Shown here piece after piece: positions 32,227-40,716 of a DNA stretch of 64,000 bases (position 1 is the first letter of the stretch; each line of letters begins with the position of its first letter). The DNA is taken from NCBI GenBank assembly GCA_035940955.1, contig DASZEJ010000158.1, forward strand, positions 24,922-88,921, given 5' to 3'. The stretch is from CADCVT01 sp035940955. Its GTDB lineage: Bacteria > Actinomycetota > Thermoleophilia > Solirubrobacterales > Solirubrobacteraceae. The position numbers and the translations under genes are program-made. Below the pieces are notes generated by a model. The model was given only the letters and a program-made list of their open reading frames with translations. It searched no databases and was not told the DNA's origin.

Positions 32227-33282
32227 TCAGTCCTCGTCTGTGTCGGGTTCTGGGGTGACGTCGTCGTCCTCGTCGCCCCACAGCGAGCCCGGCGGGCTCA
32301 CCCGGTTGACCCAGGCAGCAATGAGGATACTCAGCTCGAACAGCACCATCAGCGGCAGCATCGCGAGCGTCATCGTGACCGGATCGGGGGTCGGGGTCGC
32401 GACCGCCGCGAGCACCGCGACGCCGAGCAGGACGTAGCCCCAGTTGCGCTGCAGCTGGCGCGGGGTGACGACGCCCAGGCGCGTGACGGCGAGCACGCCG
32501 ACGGGGATCTGGAACAGCACGCCGATCGCCGCCAGGAACAGGATCGCGAACTTGTAGTAGTCGCGCGCCTGGATGAGGATGTCGAAGTCGTCGTCGTTGA
32601 AGTTCTGCAGGAACTGGACCGCGCGGGGGAGCACGACGAAGTACCCGAACGCCACGCCGGCCAGGAACAGCACCGGCACCATCAGCAGCATCGGGATCGC
32701 GATCCTGCGCTCGCGCGGCTCGAACGCCGGTATGACGAACGCGTACGCCTGGTACAGGATCAGCGGGAGCGAGAGCAGGAGCGCGGCGTAGAAGGCGACG
32801 CTCATCGTCGTCGTGAACGGCTCGGCGACGCCGAGGGTGACGGGGTGGCGCTCCCGGTTGGTCGGGACCGCCTCGGCCGCGCTCGTCAGGGCGCGCTGGG
32901 CGGCGGCGGCGCTGGCCGCAGCGGCCTCGTAGGCCCGGCGCTCGGCCGGCGAGGCGCCGGGCGCCCGCACGAGGCGCTCGTACAGCGCGCGCTGGTCGCC
33001 GAAGGAACCCGCCTGCGCGCGGAACGCGTCGGCGCTCTTGACCTGGAAGCGCGCGTTCTGCTCCAGCGGGTCGTTGGAGCGCTTCTTCCCGTCGAGGTTC
33101 TGCGTCTCCTCGAGCGGCGCGTTGACGATGTCGAGGACCGCCTCGTTCTGCCAGAACGTGAACCCGAAGCAGACGACCAGCGCCGCGACGCAGACGATGA
33201 GCCGCGAGCGCAGCTCGTCGAGGTGCTCGACGAGGCTGAGGTGCTCGTCGTGGGAGACCGGGCGGCGGAGCGCCGTGGCCAA
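32227..33282 (-). CDS. tatC: Sec-independent translocase subunit TatC
   Basis: A 351-aa polytopic protein that receives twin-arginine signal peptides. Conserved parts include the cytosolic SLVEHLDELRSRLIV start, SLPLILYQAYAFVIPAFEPRERR, and the later FGYFVVLPRAVQFL with NWGYVLLGVAVLAAVATPTPDP. The periplasmic loop after helix 1 is enlarged by about 100 residues (Ala/Arg/Glu-rich, residues about 60-155) compared with E. coli TatC at 258 aa. It is 3 bp after tatA. The Rieske protein at 37344 has a twin-arginine signal and is a likely client. Confidence 0.93.
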   Translation of the reverse strand: MATALRRPVSHDEHLSLVEHLDELRSRLIVCVAALVVCFGFTFWQNEAVLDIVNAPLEETQNLDGKKRSNDPLEQNARFQVKSADAFRAQAGSFGDQRALYERLVRAPGASPAERRAYEAAAASAAAAQRALTSAAEAVPTNRERHPVTLGVAEPFTTTMSVAFYAALLLSLPLILYQAYAFVIPAFEPRERRIAIPMLLMVPVLFLAGVAFGYFVVLPRAVQFLQNFNDDDFDILIQARDYYKFAILFLAAIGVLFQIPVGVLAVTRLGVVTPRQLQRNWGYVLLGVAVLAAVATPTPDPVTMTLAMLPLMVLFELSILIAAWVNRVSPPGSLWGDEDDDVTPEPDTDED

Positions 33283-33285
33283 GGG

Positions 33286-33534
33286 CTACGCGCGCGGCTC
33301 GGTGACCCGCTCGTCGGCGGCGCGCTGCTCCGTCACGGCGGTCGACGCGGCGGCTCGCTCGAGAGCGCGCGGGCCGTCCTCCTCGTCGTCCTTCGAGTGG
33401 CCGCTGATCGAGTCCTTGAACTCCCGCATCCCGGAGCCCAGCGAGCGGCCCAGCCCGGGCAGCCGCTTCGGGCCGAAGATGACCAGCAGGATGACCAGGA
33501 CGATGATGAGCTCAGGGATGCCGATGCCCGGCAT
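33286..33534 (-). CDS. tatA: Sec-independent translocase pore subunit TatA
   Basis: An 82-aa protein with the TatA layout: short N-terminal transmembrane helix (PGIGIPELIIVLVILLVIFG), the hinge FGPKRLPGLGRSLGSG and an amphipathic helix (GMREFKDSISG), then a charged tail. The start at 33534 has a GGAG site 6 nt upstream. No separate TatB is seen, consistent with a two-component TatA/TatC system. Confidence 0.93.
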   Translation of the reverse strand: MPGIGIPELIIVLVILLVIFGPKRLPGLGRSLGSGMREFKDSISGHSKDDEEDGPRALERAAASTAVTEQRAADERVTEPRA

Positions 33535-33560
33535 GACGACTCCTCGGTTGCGGTCTGACA

Positions 33561-33566
33561 AGCCTA
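33561..33566 (-). promoter_or_regulatory. -10 element of the tatA-tatC operon
   Basis: TAGGCT on the minus strand, 26 nt before the tatA ATG. Here the leader is long enough to carry a GAGGAG ribosome site, unlike the leaderless starts elsewhere in the window. Confidence 0.5.
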
Positions 33567-33658
33567 GCCGGTGGGCTCGAGCACAAGGCGTCGATCACAC
33601 GTCGAATCTCTTGTCAAGTTCGATCGGCGACCGTCCGATGAAGGGCGCAGAGGCTCTC

Positions 33659-34096
33659 ATGGACCGCTCCGACCATCAGCACCACGTCCGCCGGGTCGTC
33701 CTCCCTTCGGGGAAGACCATCGAGGTCGTCTACTTCGAGAACGAGCCGACGGCCGCGGCGCCGCGGGCGGCCGGCGTGCCGGCGCTGCCGCAGCCGGCCC
33801 AGACGCCGGACCTGCACCTGTGCGGGACGTGCGACTCGGACCTCGTCTACCCCGTGGAGTGGGAGGAGGCCGGCGCGACGCACTGGGAGGTCGTGCTGCG
33901 CTGCCCCAACTGCGAGTGGAGCGGGACGGGCGTCTACGAGCAGCACGTCGTCGAGCGGTTCGACGAGGAGCTCGACCGCGGGACCGAGGCCCTGGTCCGC
34001 GACCTGAAGCGCCTGATGCAGGCGAACATGGAGGACGAGATCGAGCGCTTCGTGGAGGCGCTCGACGGCGACCACGTCCTCCCCGAGGACTTCTAG
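33659..34096 (+). CDS. Zinc-ribbon protein of unknown function
   Basis: A 145-aa protein. The centre has a CxxC...CxxC zinc ribbon (LCGTCDSDLVYPVEWEE, then RCPNCEWSG). The N terminus begins with a His-rich stretch (DRSDHQHHVRRVVLPSGK) and the C terminus is an acidic helix (LMQANMEDEIERFVEALDGD). I recognise no defined family. AGAGG lies 5 nt before ATG 33659; ATG 33638 is an alternative. It is divergent from tatA and convergent with the polyprenyl synthase gene. Confidence 0.7.
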   Translation: MDRSDHQHHVRRVVLPSGKTIEVVYFENEPTAAAPRAAGVPALPQPAQTPDLHLCGTCDSDLVYPVEWEEAGATHWEVVLRCPNCEWSGTGVYEQHVVERFDEELDRGTEALVRDLKRLMQANMEDEIERFVEALDGDHVLPEDF

Positions 34097-34161
34097 AGCG
34101 CAGCGGTCAAGGTCGCCCGGACGGCGACCTCGATCTCCGAAGGCGCCCCCGGACGGGGCGG

Positions 34162-35100
34162 CTAGCTATATCTCTCGACCACTCCGTCGGCGACGAGCTC
34201 CAGGGCGCGTCGCTGCGGGAGGTCGGGCAGCTCGCGCTTGGCGTCGGCGACGATCGCCAGCGCCCGCTCGCGGGCTTCGGCGAGCGCTCCGGTGGCCGCG
34301 ATCCGGTCGCAGAGCCGCTCGGCGCGCTCGGGTGAGTCGATCGTGCGCAGGTCGACGTCGAGCCCGGCCAGGATGAGCGGCAGCGTGACGGTGCCGTCGA
34401 GCAGGTCGGTGCCGCGGTGCTTGCCGGTGCGCTCCGGCGGGCCGCTGACGTCGAGGACGTCGTCGAGGACCTGGAAGGCCAGGCCGATGCGGCGGCCGAA
34501 CGCCGCGAGCGCCGCGACCTCGCGGCCGGCGACGAGCGCGCCGAGCTCGCACGCGGCCTGGAAGAGCGCCGCCGTCTTCAGCTCGCAGCGCGCCAGGTAG
34601 CGCTCGACCGACACCGTGGAGTCGAACGCGTCCTCGCGCTGGAGGAGCTCGCCGCGCGCGAGCGCCGAGGACGCCCGCGACAGCGCCCGGATCTGCTCGG
34701 CGTCGCCGTTGCCCGCAAGCTCGGCGAACGCGCGCGAGAAGAGCAGGTCGCCGGTGGCGGTCGCCATCAGCCGCCCCGCGTTCGCGACGACGGTCGGGCG
34801 GCCGCGGCGCAGCGGGGCGGCGTCGAGCACGTCGTCGTGGACGAGCGTCGCCGCGTGGACCAGCTCGACCGCGGCCGCCGCGCGCACGACGGCGTCCGAC
34901 TCCACGCCCGCCACGATGAGCACGAGCAGCGGGCGCAGGCGCTTGCCGCCCGCGGCGATCGTCGCGCCCGCGTGGGACGCCAGCACCGCACCGTGCCCGC
35001 CGGCCGCCACGGCCAGCCGCGCCTCGACGGCGGCGAGGAGCGGGACGACGTGGGCCCCGCCCGCCTTCACCACCCGCGCGACCGCCGGGTCGGCGGTCAC
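34162..35100 (-). CDS. Trans-polyprenyl diphosphate synthase
   Basis: A 312-aa all-helical isoprenyl chain-elongation enzyme. The first Asp-rich motif is in LVHDDVLDAA, the second in AFQVLDDVLDVSG; GGKRLRPLLVL is the IPP-binding signature. The residues before the first motif suggest a medium to long chain product such as heptaprenyl or octaprenyl diphosphate, fitting a menaquinone side chain. It is coupled by GTGA overlap to menG, upstream of which lie the bc-complex genes, so the quinone and its oxidase share an operon. Confidence 0.9.
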   Translation of the reverse strand: MTADPAVARVVKAGGAHVVPLLAAVEARLAVAAGGHGAVLASHAGATIAAGGKRLRPLLVLIVAGVESDAVVRAAAAVELVHAATLVHDDVLDAAPLRRGRPTVVANAGRLMATATGDLLFSRAFAELAGNGDAEQIRALSRASSALARGELLQREDAFDSTVSVERYLARCELKTAALFQAACELGALVAGREVAALAAFGRRIGLAFQVLDDVLDVSGPPERTGKHRGTDLLDGTVTLPLILAGLDVDLRTIDSPERAERLCDRIAATGALAEARERALAIVADAKRELPDLPQRRALELVADGVVERYS

Positions 35101-35783
35101 TCCCGCGTCCCGTGATGGATGGCGATGATCCCGCCCGCCGTCAGGACCCAGCCCACGTCGCGCAGCCCGGCCGACGCCATGATCGCGGCGAGCCCGCGCG
35201 CGTCCGGGAAGCGCTTCACGGACGCAGGCAGGTACGTGTAGGCGTCGGGGTCGCCGGCGAGCCGGCCGAGCGCCGGGACCGCCCGGTCGAACCACAGCCG
35301 GAAGAACGTCGACAGCGGCGGCCGGGTCGGGGTCGTGATCTCGAGCACGACGACGCGCCCGCCGGGCCGCACGACGCGCGCCATCTCGCTCAGCCCGAGC
35401 CGCAGGTCGCCGAAGTTGCGCGCGCCGAACCCCACCGTCGCGGCGTCGAACGAGCCGTCGGGATACGCGAGCGCCTGCGCGTCCCCGGCCTCGAACGTCA
35501 GCCCGGGCGCCTTCGCGCGCGCCAGCTCGAGCATCCGCTCCGAGAAGTCCATCCCCACGACCTCGGCCCCGCGCGACGCCAGCTCGACCGCGAGGTCGCC
35601 GGTCCCCGTCGCGACGTCGAGCGCCCGCGTCCCCGGCCCGACCCGCGCGAGGTCCGCGGCGCGCGCGCGCCAGCGGTGGTGCAGCCCGGCGGTCATGACC
35701 CCGTTCATGAGGTCGTACACGCCGGCGATCCGGTCGAACATCGCCCGGACCTGCTGGTCCGGCAGCCGGCCCGAGGCCGTCAC
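35097..35783 (-). CDS. menG: Demethylmenaquinone methyltransferase
   Basis: A 228-aa SAM-dependent methyltransferase of the UbiE/MenG family, the last step of menaquinone synthesis. Motifs: VRAMFDRIAGVYDLMN at the start, ALDVATGTGDLAVELA for SAM, GDAQALAYPDGSFDA, and RNFGDLRLGLSEMARVVRPGG with EITTP. The GTG start overlaps the qcrC stop (GTGA) and its own stop overlaps the polyprenyl synthase start. Since an actinobacterium would use menaquinone, menG is preferred to ubiE. Confidence 0.92.
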   Translation of the reverse strand: MTASGRLPDQQVRAMFDRIAGVYDLMNGVMTAGLHHRWRARAADLARVGPGTRALDVATGTGDLAVELASRGAEVVGMDFSERMLELARAKAPGLTFEAGDAQALAYPDGSFDAATVGFGARNFGDLRLGLSEMARVVRPGGRVVVLEITTPTRPPLSTFFRLWFDRAVPALGRLAGDPDAYTYLPASVKRFPDARGLAAIMASAGLRDVGWVLTAGGIIAIHHGTRE

Positions 35784-36532
35784 TCGTTGACCGAGGTGCC
35801 CCGCAGCTGCGCCAGGAACTCGACCATGGCGTCGAACTGGTCGGGCGGGACCTCGGTGAAGGCGGGCATCGGCGCCGTCGGGTTGATCAGCGTCCGTGCG
35901 ATCGCCTGGCGCGGGAGCCGCTCGCCGATCTCGGTGAGCGGCGGCCCCGGGCCGTCGTTGCCGTTCTCGCCGATCTTGTGGCAGCCCAGGCAGCCGGACT
36001 GCGCGACGACCTGCTTGCCCTCCTCGAACGTCTCGAGCTTCTCGCCGCCCTCCGCGATCAGCGCCGCGGGCGGCTCCATCTCGATCGCGGTCGGCGAGCC
36101 GGCGTTCGCGCCGAGGTAGGTCAGGTAGGCGATCGCGATGATCGTGAAGATGCCCGCCGCGGTGGCGATCGGCCGGCGCTCCGGCCGGCGCTCGGCGTTG
36201 CGGTCGTAGAACGGCAGCAGGAACAGCAGGATCATGCAGATCGTCGGGATGCCGATCGTGGCGAGCGGCACCAGCGACGCCGGCTTGATGACCCGCAGCA
36301 GCTCGAAGAGGAAGAAGAAGTACCACTCGGGCCGCGGGACGTAGGTGGTCGTCGTCGGGTCGGCCTTCGGGCCCAGCTCGGCGCCGAGCACCAGCGCCAT
36401 CATCACGATCGAGAAGATCGTGATGCACGCCATGATCGAGTCCTTGGCGACCGCGTACGGGAAGAACGGCTTGCCCTGCGCCTTGAGGAGCGAGTAGTCG
36501 CGGAGGTACTGCTCCTTCTCCTGACGGTTCAC
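35780..36532 (-). CDS. qcrC: Menaquinol:cytochrome c reductase b/c fusion subunit (subunit IV plus cytochrome c)
   Basis: A 250-aa fusion. Residues about 1-150 match cytochrome b6f subunit IV: RPEWYFFFLFELLRVIKP and three transmembrane helices. Residues about 170-250 are a mono-haem cytochrome c with SGCLGCHKIGENG and a Met ligand in TAPMPAF. This arrangement is known from Bacillus QcrC. It passes electrons from menaquinol to a soluble or membrane cytochrome c. It sits 4 bp after qcrB and overlaps menG. Confidence 0.92.
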   Translation of the reverse strand: MNRQEKEQYLRDYSLLKAQGKPFFPYAVAKDSIMACITIFSIVMMALVLGAELGPKADPTTTTYVPRPEWYFFFLFELLRVIKPASLVPLATIGIPTICMILLFLLPFYDRNAERRPERRPIATAAGIFTIIAIAYLTYLGANAGSPTAIEMEPPAALIAEGGEKLETFEEGKQVVAQSGCLGCHKIGENGNDGPGPPLTEIGERLPRQAIARTLINPTAPMPAFTEVPPDQFDAMVEFLAQLRGTSVNE

Positions 36533-36536
36533 GGCG

Positions 36537-37340
36537 CTACCGCTCTTCCGTCTTCAGCTCGTCGGTCTCCTGCGCCTTCAGCCACGGCGGAGCCGTCGTG
36601 CCGAGCTTGGCGACCAGGTACAGGTGGGCGCCGATCAGCGCGGCGATGAGCCCGGGCACCAGCAGCATGTGGATGGCGTAGAACCGCGACAGCGTCGTCG
36701 CGTTGAAGTCCGGCCCGCCGAGCAGGAAGTCGGAGAGGTACGGGCCGACCAGCGGGCCGGTGCCGTTGATGTTCACGCCCACGATCGTCGCCCAGTACGA
36801 CCGCTGGTCGAACGGCAGCAGGTAGCCGGTGAACGACATGACGAACGTGAGGATCAGCAGCACGACGCCGATCACCCAGTTCAGCTCCCGCGGGTACTTG
36901 TAGGCGCCGAAGAAGAACGTCCGCGCCATGTGGAGCATGATCAGGATGACCATCACCGACGAGCCCCAGCGGTGCATGCCGCGGACGAACTCGCCGAGGA
37001 AGACCTCGTTGGTGAGGTGCCGGACCGACTCGTACGCCTCGTTGGCCGACGGGCGGTAGTACATCGCCAGGAAGACGCCGGTGATCGCCTGGCTGAGGAA
37101 CGCGAACATCGTCGCCGAGCCGAGCGTGTAGAACCAGTTGGTCCCCTTCGGGACCTTGCGGAACATCAGCCACCGGCCGGCGCCCGACAGCGACGTGCGC
37201 TCGTCGATCCAGTCGACCGCGGTGATCCCCGCCTCCTTGGCGTGGTCGAGCGGGCCGAGCTTCTCGGTCTGGCCGGGGCGGGCGGGGCGCGGCTGGAACT
37301 GCGGCGGGATCGGCGGCTTCGGGAGCTTGAGCTTCGGCAT
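36537..37340 (-). CDS. qcrB: Menaquinol:cytochrome c reductase cytochrome b subunit
   Basis: A 267-aa cytochrome b6-type protein, the N-terminal four-helix half of cytochrome b. Haem-ligand histidines sit in VRGMHRWGSSVMVILIMLHMAR and FYAIHMLLVPGLIAALIGAHLYL. The quinone-site stretch TGYLLPFDQRSYWATIV is present. A Pro-rich 45-residue cytosolic extension precedes the fold. It lies between the Rieske and qcrC genes, with 3-4 bp gaps. Confidence 0.94.
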   Translation of the reverse strand: MPKLKLPKPPIPPQFQPRPARPGQTEKLGPLDHAKEAGITAVDWIDERTSLSGAGRWLMFRKVPKGTNWFYTLGSATMFAFLSQAITGVFLAMYYRPSANEAYESVRHLTNEVFLGEFVRGMHRWGSSVMVILIMLHMARTFFFGAYKYPRELNWVIGVVLLILTFVMSFTGYLLPFDQRSYWATIVGVNINGTGPLVGPYLSDFLLGGPDFNATTLSRFYAIHMLLVPGLIAALIGAHLYLVAKLGTTAPPWLKAQETDELKTEER

Positions 37341-37343
37341 GGG

Positions 37344-38021
37344 CTAGGTCCCCGGGAGCTTGCGCTGGGTCGGTCGCGACGGGTACAGGTACTGGCCCAC
37401 CCCGTCGAGGTCCTCGCCGGGGTAGCGCGGCGAGAAGCGCCGCAGCTCGGAGTTGACGGAGAAGCGCGGGCCGACCTCGACGGTGCCGTCCTCGGCGACG
37501 CGCGTGTAGAAGCGGTCGAGCGGGCGGACGGGCGGGCCGCCGGTGACCGCGCCGCGGAAGTCGTACACGCCGCCGTGGCACGGGCAGATGAAGCGCTCGG
37601 ACGCCGGGACGTACCGGACGGGGCAGCCGAGGTGCATGCAGCGCGTGGAGATCGCGACGACGCGGTTGTACTCGTCGGCCTTCTCGGTGTCGACCTTGTC
37701 GTTGCGCTTGCGCATGTAGACCGTGGTCTGGCCGACGACGCCGATGCCCTCGGTCTCGACGATCACCTTGGGGACGTACTCGTCGGTCGGGAAGTCGTCG
37801 AAGCTGCCGACCGGCTGCCACTCGACCTCGCGCTCCTCGAAGATCGGCCCGAGCGCGAACCCGAGGGCGGGGAGCGCGATCGCCGACACGGCCGCCGCGC
37901 CCGCGACGTGGGCGGTGGCGGTCATGAAGCGCCGGCGCGTGACGGTCTCGCCCTCGAACGCGCCCGGGTACTGCCGGTCGGCGGTGTACTTGGACTTGGA
38001 CGTGAGGTGGCGGTCGGGCAC
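37344..38021 (-). CDS. qcrA: Rieske iron-sulfur protein of the bc complex
   Basis: A 225-aa protein. The N terminus has a twin-arginine motif (VTRRRFMTAT) followed by a hydrophobic helix, so it should be exported folded by the Tat system encoded at 32227-33534. The 2Fe-2S cluster ligands are in STRCMHLGCPV and ICPCHGGVYD. The start is GTG 38021. It is first in the operon qcrA-qcrB-qcrC-menG-polyprenyl synthase. Confidence 0.94.
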   Translation of the reverse strand: MPDRHLTSKSKYTADRQYPGAFEGETVTRRRFMTATAHVAGAAAVSAIALPALGFALGPIFEEREVEWQPVGSFDDFPTDEYVPKVIVETEGIGVVGQTTVYMRKRNDKVDTEKADEYNRVVAISTRCMHLGCPVRYVPASERFICPCHGGVYDFRGAVTGGPPVRPLDRFYTRVAEDGTVEVGPRFSVNSELRRFSPRYPGEDLDGVGQYLYPSRPTQRKLPGT

Positions 38022-38048
38022 GGGTCAGCGGGTCCGTCGGGGCCGGGA

Positions 38049-38054
38049 AATCTA
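38049..38054 (-). promoter_or_regulatory. -10 element of the qcrA operon
   Basis: TAGATT on the minus strand, 27 nt before the qcrA GTG. No good ribosome site is seen in the leader. Confidence 0.4.
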
Positions 38055-38066
38055 CCGTCCCCGACG

Positions 38067-38360
38067 TTACGACGGCGTGAACCCCGTCACGCTCAGCCGG
38101 CGCGCGGTGGCGCGCCACGATGCCTCGGCGTCGCCCTGGCGCCCCTCCGCGGCGGCGCGCGCGCAGTCGGAGATGAGGTCGGCCAGCGCGCGGATCGCCT
38201 CGAGGTCGCCGGTCTCCGCCAGGCGCTCCAGCCCGGCGGCGTAGAGGCGGTCGCCGTCGAGGAGGGCGAGGTCGGGATCCGCGGGGGGCGGACCGTAGTG
38301 CAGGTCGTGGCCCGCGCGGGCGAGGCGCAGGGCCTCGGCCCGGGCGGCGGCGGCGCTCAC
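38067..38360 (-). CDS. Small conserved protein after hemL
   Basis: A 97-aa soluble, mainly helical protein (ARAEALRLARAGHDLHYGP, LDGDRLYAAGLERLAETGDLEAIRALADLISDCARAA). I recognise no family, though the YAAGLERLAETGDLEAI pattern looks like an alpha-helical repeat. It overlaps hemL by 4 bp (GTGA), so it is the last gene of the hemB-hemL group and may be linked to haem metabolism only by position. Confidence 0.65.
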   Translation of the reverse strand: MSAAAARAEALRLARAGHDLHYGPPPADPDLALLDGDRLYAAGLERLAETGDLEAIRALADLISDCARAAAEGRQGDAEASWRATARRLSVTGFTPS

Positions 38361-39640
38361 GCGATGTCGGCGAACGCGGCGGCCGCCACCTCGAGCGTGC
38401 GCTCGACGTGCTCGGGGCCGTGCGCCAGCGACGGGAACCACGCCTCGTACGCCGAGGGCGGCGCGTAGACGCCGCGGGCGAGCAGCGCGCGGCACCAGGC
38501 CGCGTAGGCCTCGTGGTCGGTCCGCTGGGCGGCCGCGTAGTCGCGCACGGGCTCCTCGGCGAAGAAGACGGTCAGGAGGCCGGGGACCGTCGGCACCTGC
38601 ACCGGCCGGTCGCCGGCCGCCTCGCGCAGCCCCGCGGCGAGCGTGTCGGTGACGTGGGCCAGGCGCGCGTACGCCTGCTCGTCGAGCATCGACAGTGCGG
38701 TCAGCCCGGCCGCCACCGCCAGCGGGTTCCCCGACAGCGTGCCGGCCTGGTAGACGTCGCCGGCCGGCGCGATCCGCTCCATGAACTGCTGCGGCCCGCC
38801 GTACGCGGCGGCGGGCAGCCCGCCGCCGAGCACCTTGCCGAGCACGACGAGGTCGGGCTCGACGCTCGTCAGCTCCTGCGCGCCGCCGCTCGCGACGCGG
38901 AAGCCGGTGATGACCTCGTCGAACACCAGCAGCGCGCCGGTCGCGCTCGCGCGGTCGCGCAGCAGCTCGAGGAACCCGGCCTCGGACGGGACGAGGCCCA
39001 TGTTGGCCGGGAACGGCTCGGCGAGGATCGCGGCGAGCTCGTGGGCCTCGAGGGCGGCGTCGAGGGCGGCGGGGTCGTTCCACGGGACGACGATCGTGTC
39101 GGCGGTCACCGCCGCGGGGACGCCGGGGCTCGACGGCTGGCCCGCGGTCGCGAGGCCCGAGCCGGCCTCGGCGAGCAGGCCGTCGACGTGGCCGTGGTAG
39201 GCGCCCGCGAACTTGAGCAGCTTGTCGCGGCCGGTCACGGCGCGCGCGAGGCGGATCGCGCTCATGCTCGCCTCGGTCCCCGACGAGGTCATGCGCAGCA
39301 TCTCGACCGCGGGCATGCGCTTGGCGACCTCCTCGGCCAGCGCGACCTCGCCCGCGGTCGGCGCGCCGAACGTCGTGCCGCGCTCGGCCGCCTCGGTCAC
39401 CGCCGCGACGATCGCCGGGTGCGCGTGGCCGTGGATCAGCGGGCCCCACGACATCACCCAGTCGACGTAGCGGTTGCCGTCGACGTCGATCAGCTCGGCG
39501 CCGTGCGCGCGGTCGACGAAGATCGGGTCGCGCCCGATCGAGCGCATGGCGCGGACCGGGGAGTTCACGCCGCCCGGCAGGTACTGGACCGCACGGGCGT
39601 ACAGCTCGGCCGACTTGGTGTCGCGCACCGAGACCGCCAT
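38357..39640 (-). CDS. hemL: Glutamate-1-semialdehyde 2,1-aminomutase
   Basis: A 427-aa PLP enzyme giving 5-aminolevulinate in the C5 haem pathway. Signatures: YLPGGVNSPVRAM, SWGPLIHGHAHPAIV, SSGTEASMSAIRLAR, the Asp in LLVFDEVITGFR and the PLP Lys in VVLGKVLGGGLPAAA. Its ATG shares a base with the preceding stop (TGATG). The group hemB, AsnC-type pair protein, hemL is typical of actinobacterial haem clusters except for the middle gene. Confidence 0.96.
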   Translation of the reverse strand: MAVSVRDTKSAELYARAVQYLPGGVNSPVRAMRSIGRDPIFVDRAHGAELIDVDGNRYVDWVMSWGPLIHGHAHPAIVAAVTEAAERGTTFGAPTAGEVALAEEVAKRMPAVEMLRMTSSGTEASMSAIRLARAVTGRDKLLKFAGAYHGHVDGLLAEAGSGLATAGQPSSPGVPAAVTADTIVVPWNDPAALDAALEAHELAAILAEPFPANMGLVPSEAGFLELLRDRASATGALLVFDEVITGFRVASGGAQELTSVEPDLVVLGKVLGGGLPAAAYGGPQQFMERIAPAGDVYQAGTLSGNPLAVAAGLTALSMLDEQAYARLAHVTDTLAAGLREAAGDRPVQVPTVPGLLTVFFAEEPVRDYAAAQRTDHEAYAAWCRALLARGVYAPPSAYEAWFPSLAHGPEHVERTLEVAAAAFADIA

Positions 39641-40716
39641 CAGGCGTGCCTTCGCTCCCACTCCTTGAAGTCGTCGGTGAAGTACAGGAGGCGGACCTTC
39701 TTGAACTCGGTCGACGAGTACAGGGTCGCACGATCCTCGATGCAGCCGATCTCCGCCTCGATCGCGTCGAGGATCGCGTCGCACTCCTCCTTCGAGCGGC
39801 CGTGGGCCATCGTGAAGAGCTGGTACTGCCAGTCCTCGTAGGTGGGGCGCTGGTAGCAGTGGGAGATCCCGCGGAACGCGGCCATGCGCGGGCCGACCTC
39901 GGCGATCCTGTCCTCCGGCACCTTCCAGACGCCCATGCCGTTGGCGCTGAAGCCGGCGCGGCGGTGGAAGAGGATCGCCGCGACGCGCCGGAGCAGGCTG
40001 CGCTCGCGCATGCCCTCGAGGTGGTCGAGCAGCTGGCGCTGGGTCATGCCGAGCCTGGCGGCCGCCGGCGCGTACGGCTCGGCGATCACCGGCATGTCGC
40101 CCTGCGTGGCGCGGATGACCTCGCGGTCGAGCTCGTCGAACGGCTGCTTGACCTCGGGCGCCGGGTCGACGACCTGCGCCGCCTTGGCCAGCGCGTCGGT
40201 GCCGCCCTCCATCTCCAGGTCCATGCGGATCTTGAAGAGCTTGAGCGTCGGCAGCTGGCGGATCGACTCGGCGCCGGTCAGCTCCTGCAGGACGTCGAGC
40301 GTGCCCTGCAGCCCGAGCCGCGAGTCCTCCTCGACCGCGATCGTGAACCACATGTTGAAGTCGTGGTTGCGCAGGTAGTTGTGGCTGACGCCGGGGTGCT
40401 CGTTGACGACCTTCGCCGCGCGCCACGGGTGCTCGGGGTCGACCCTGGCGGCGACGAGCATGGAGGCGTAGCCGAGCGCGCGCGTGTCGTAGATCGGGGT
40501 GACCTGGCGGATGATCCGGTCGTCGAGCAGCGCCTGGACGCGGGCGAGCGCCTCGTCCTCCGCGATGCCGGCCTCGCGCGCCACGGCGGCGTACGGGCGC
40601 GGCTCGAGCGGGAAGCGGCCCTGCATGAGGTTGAGCAGGCGCTTGTCGAGGTCGTCGAGCGGGCGGGCGGCGCCGTCGTTGCGGCTGCGCAGCTTGGGTC
40701 GCGCTACCGAAGCCAC
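39640..40716 (-). CDS. Double Lrp/AsnC-type protein, AhbA-AhbB-like (siroheme decarboxylase fusion)
   Basis: A 358-aa protein built of two tandem units, each an HTH followed by an AsnC ligand domain: unit 1 LDDLDKRLLNLMQGRFPLEPRP with GVSHNYLRNHDFNMWFTI, unit 2 FDELDREVIRATQGDMPVIAEP with GISHCYQRPTYEDWQYQLFTM. The SHNY / SHCYxR patterns are those of AhbA and AhbB, the two subunits of siroheme decarboxylase, here fused in one chain. Such proteins are often labelled transcription regulators. It overlaps hemB by 13 bp, which supports a haem-pathway enzyme. Whether the siroheme route operates is not shown by this window. Confidence 0.78.
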   Translation of the reverse strand: MASVARPKLRSRNDGAARPLDDLDKRLLNLMQGRFPLEPRPYAAVAREAGIAEDEALARVQALLDDRIIRQVTPIYDTRALGYASMLVAARVDPEHPWRAAKVVNEHPGVSHNYLRNHDFNMWFTIAVEEDSRLGLQGTLDVLQELTGAESIRQLPTLKLFKIRMDLEMEGGTDALAKAAQVVDPAPEVKQPFDELDREVIRATQGDMPVIAEPYAPAAARLGMTQRQLLDHLEGMRERSLLRRVAAILFHRRAGFSANGMGVWKVPEDRIAEVGPRMAAFRGISHCYQRPTYEDWQYQLFTMAHGRSKEECDAILDAIEAEIGCIEDRATLYSSTEFKKVRLLYFTDDFKEWERRHA

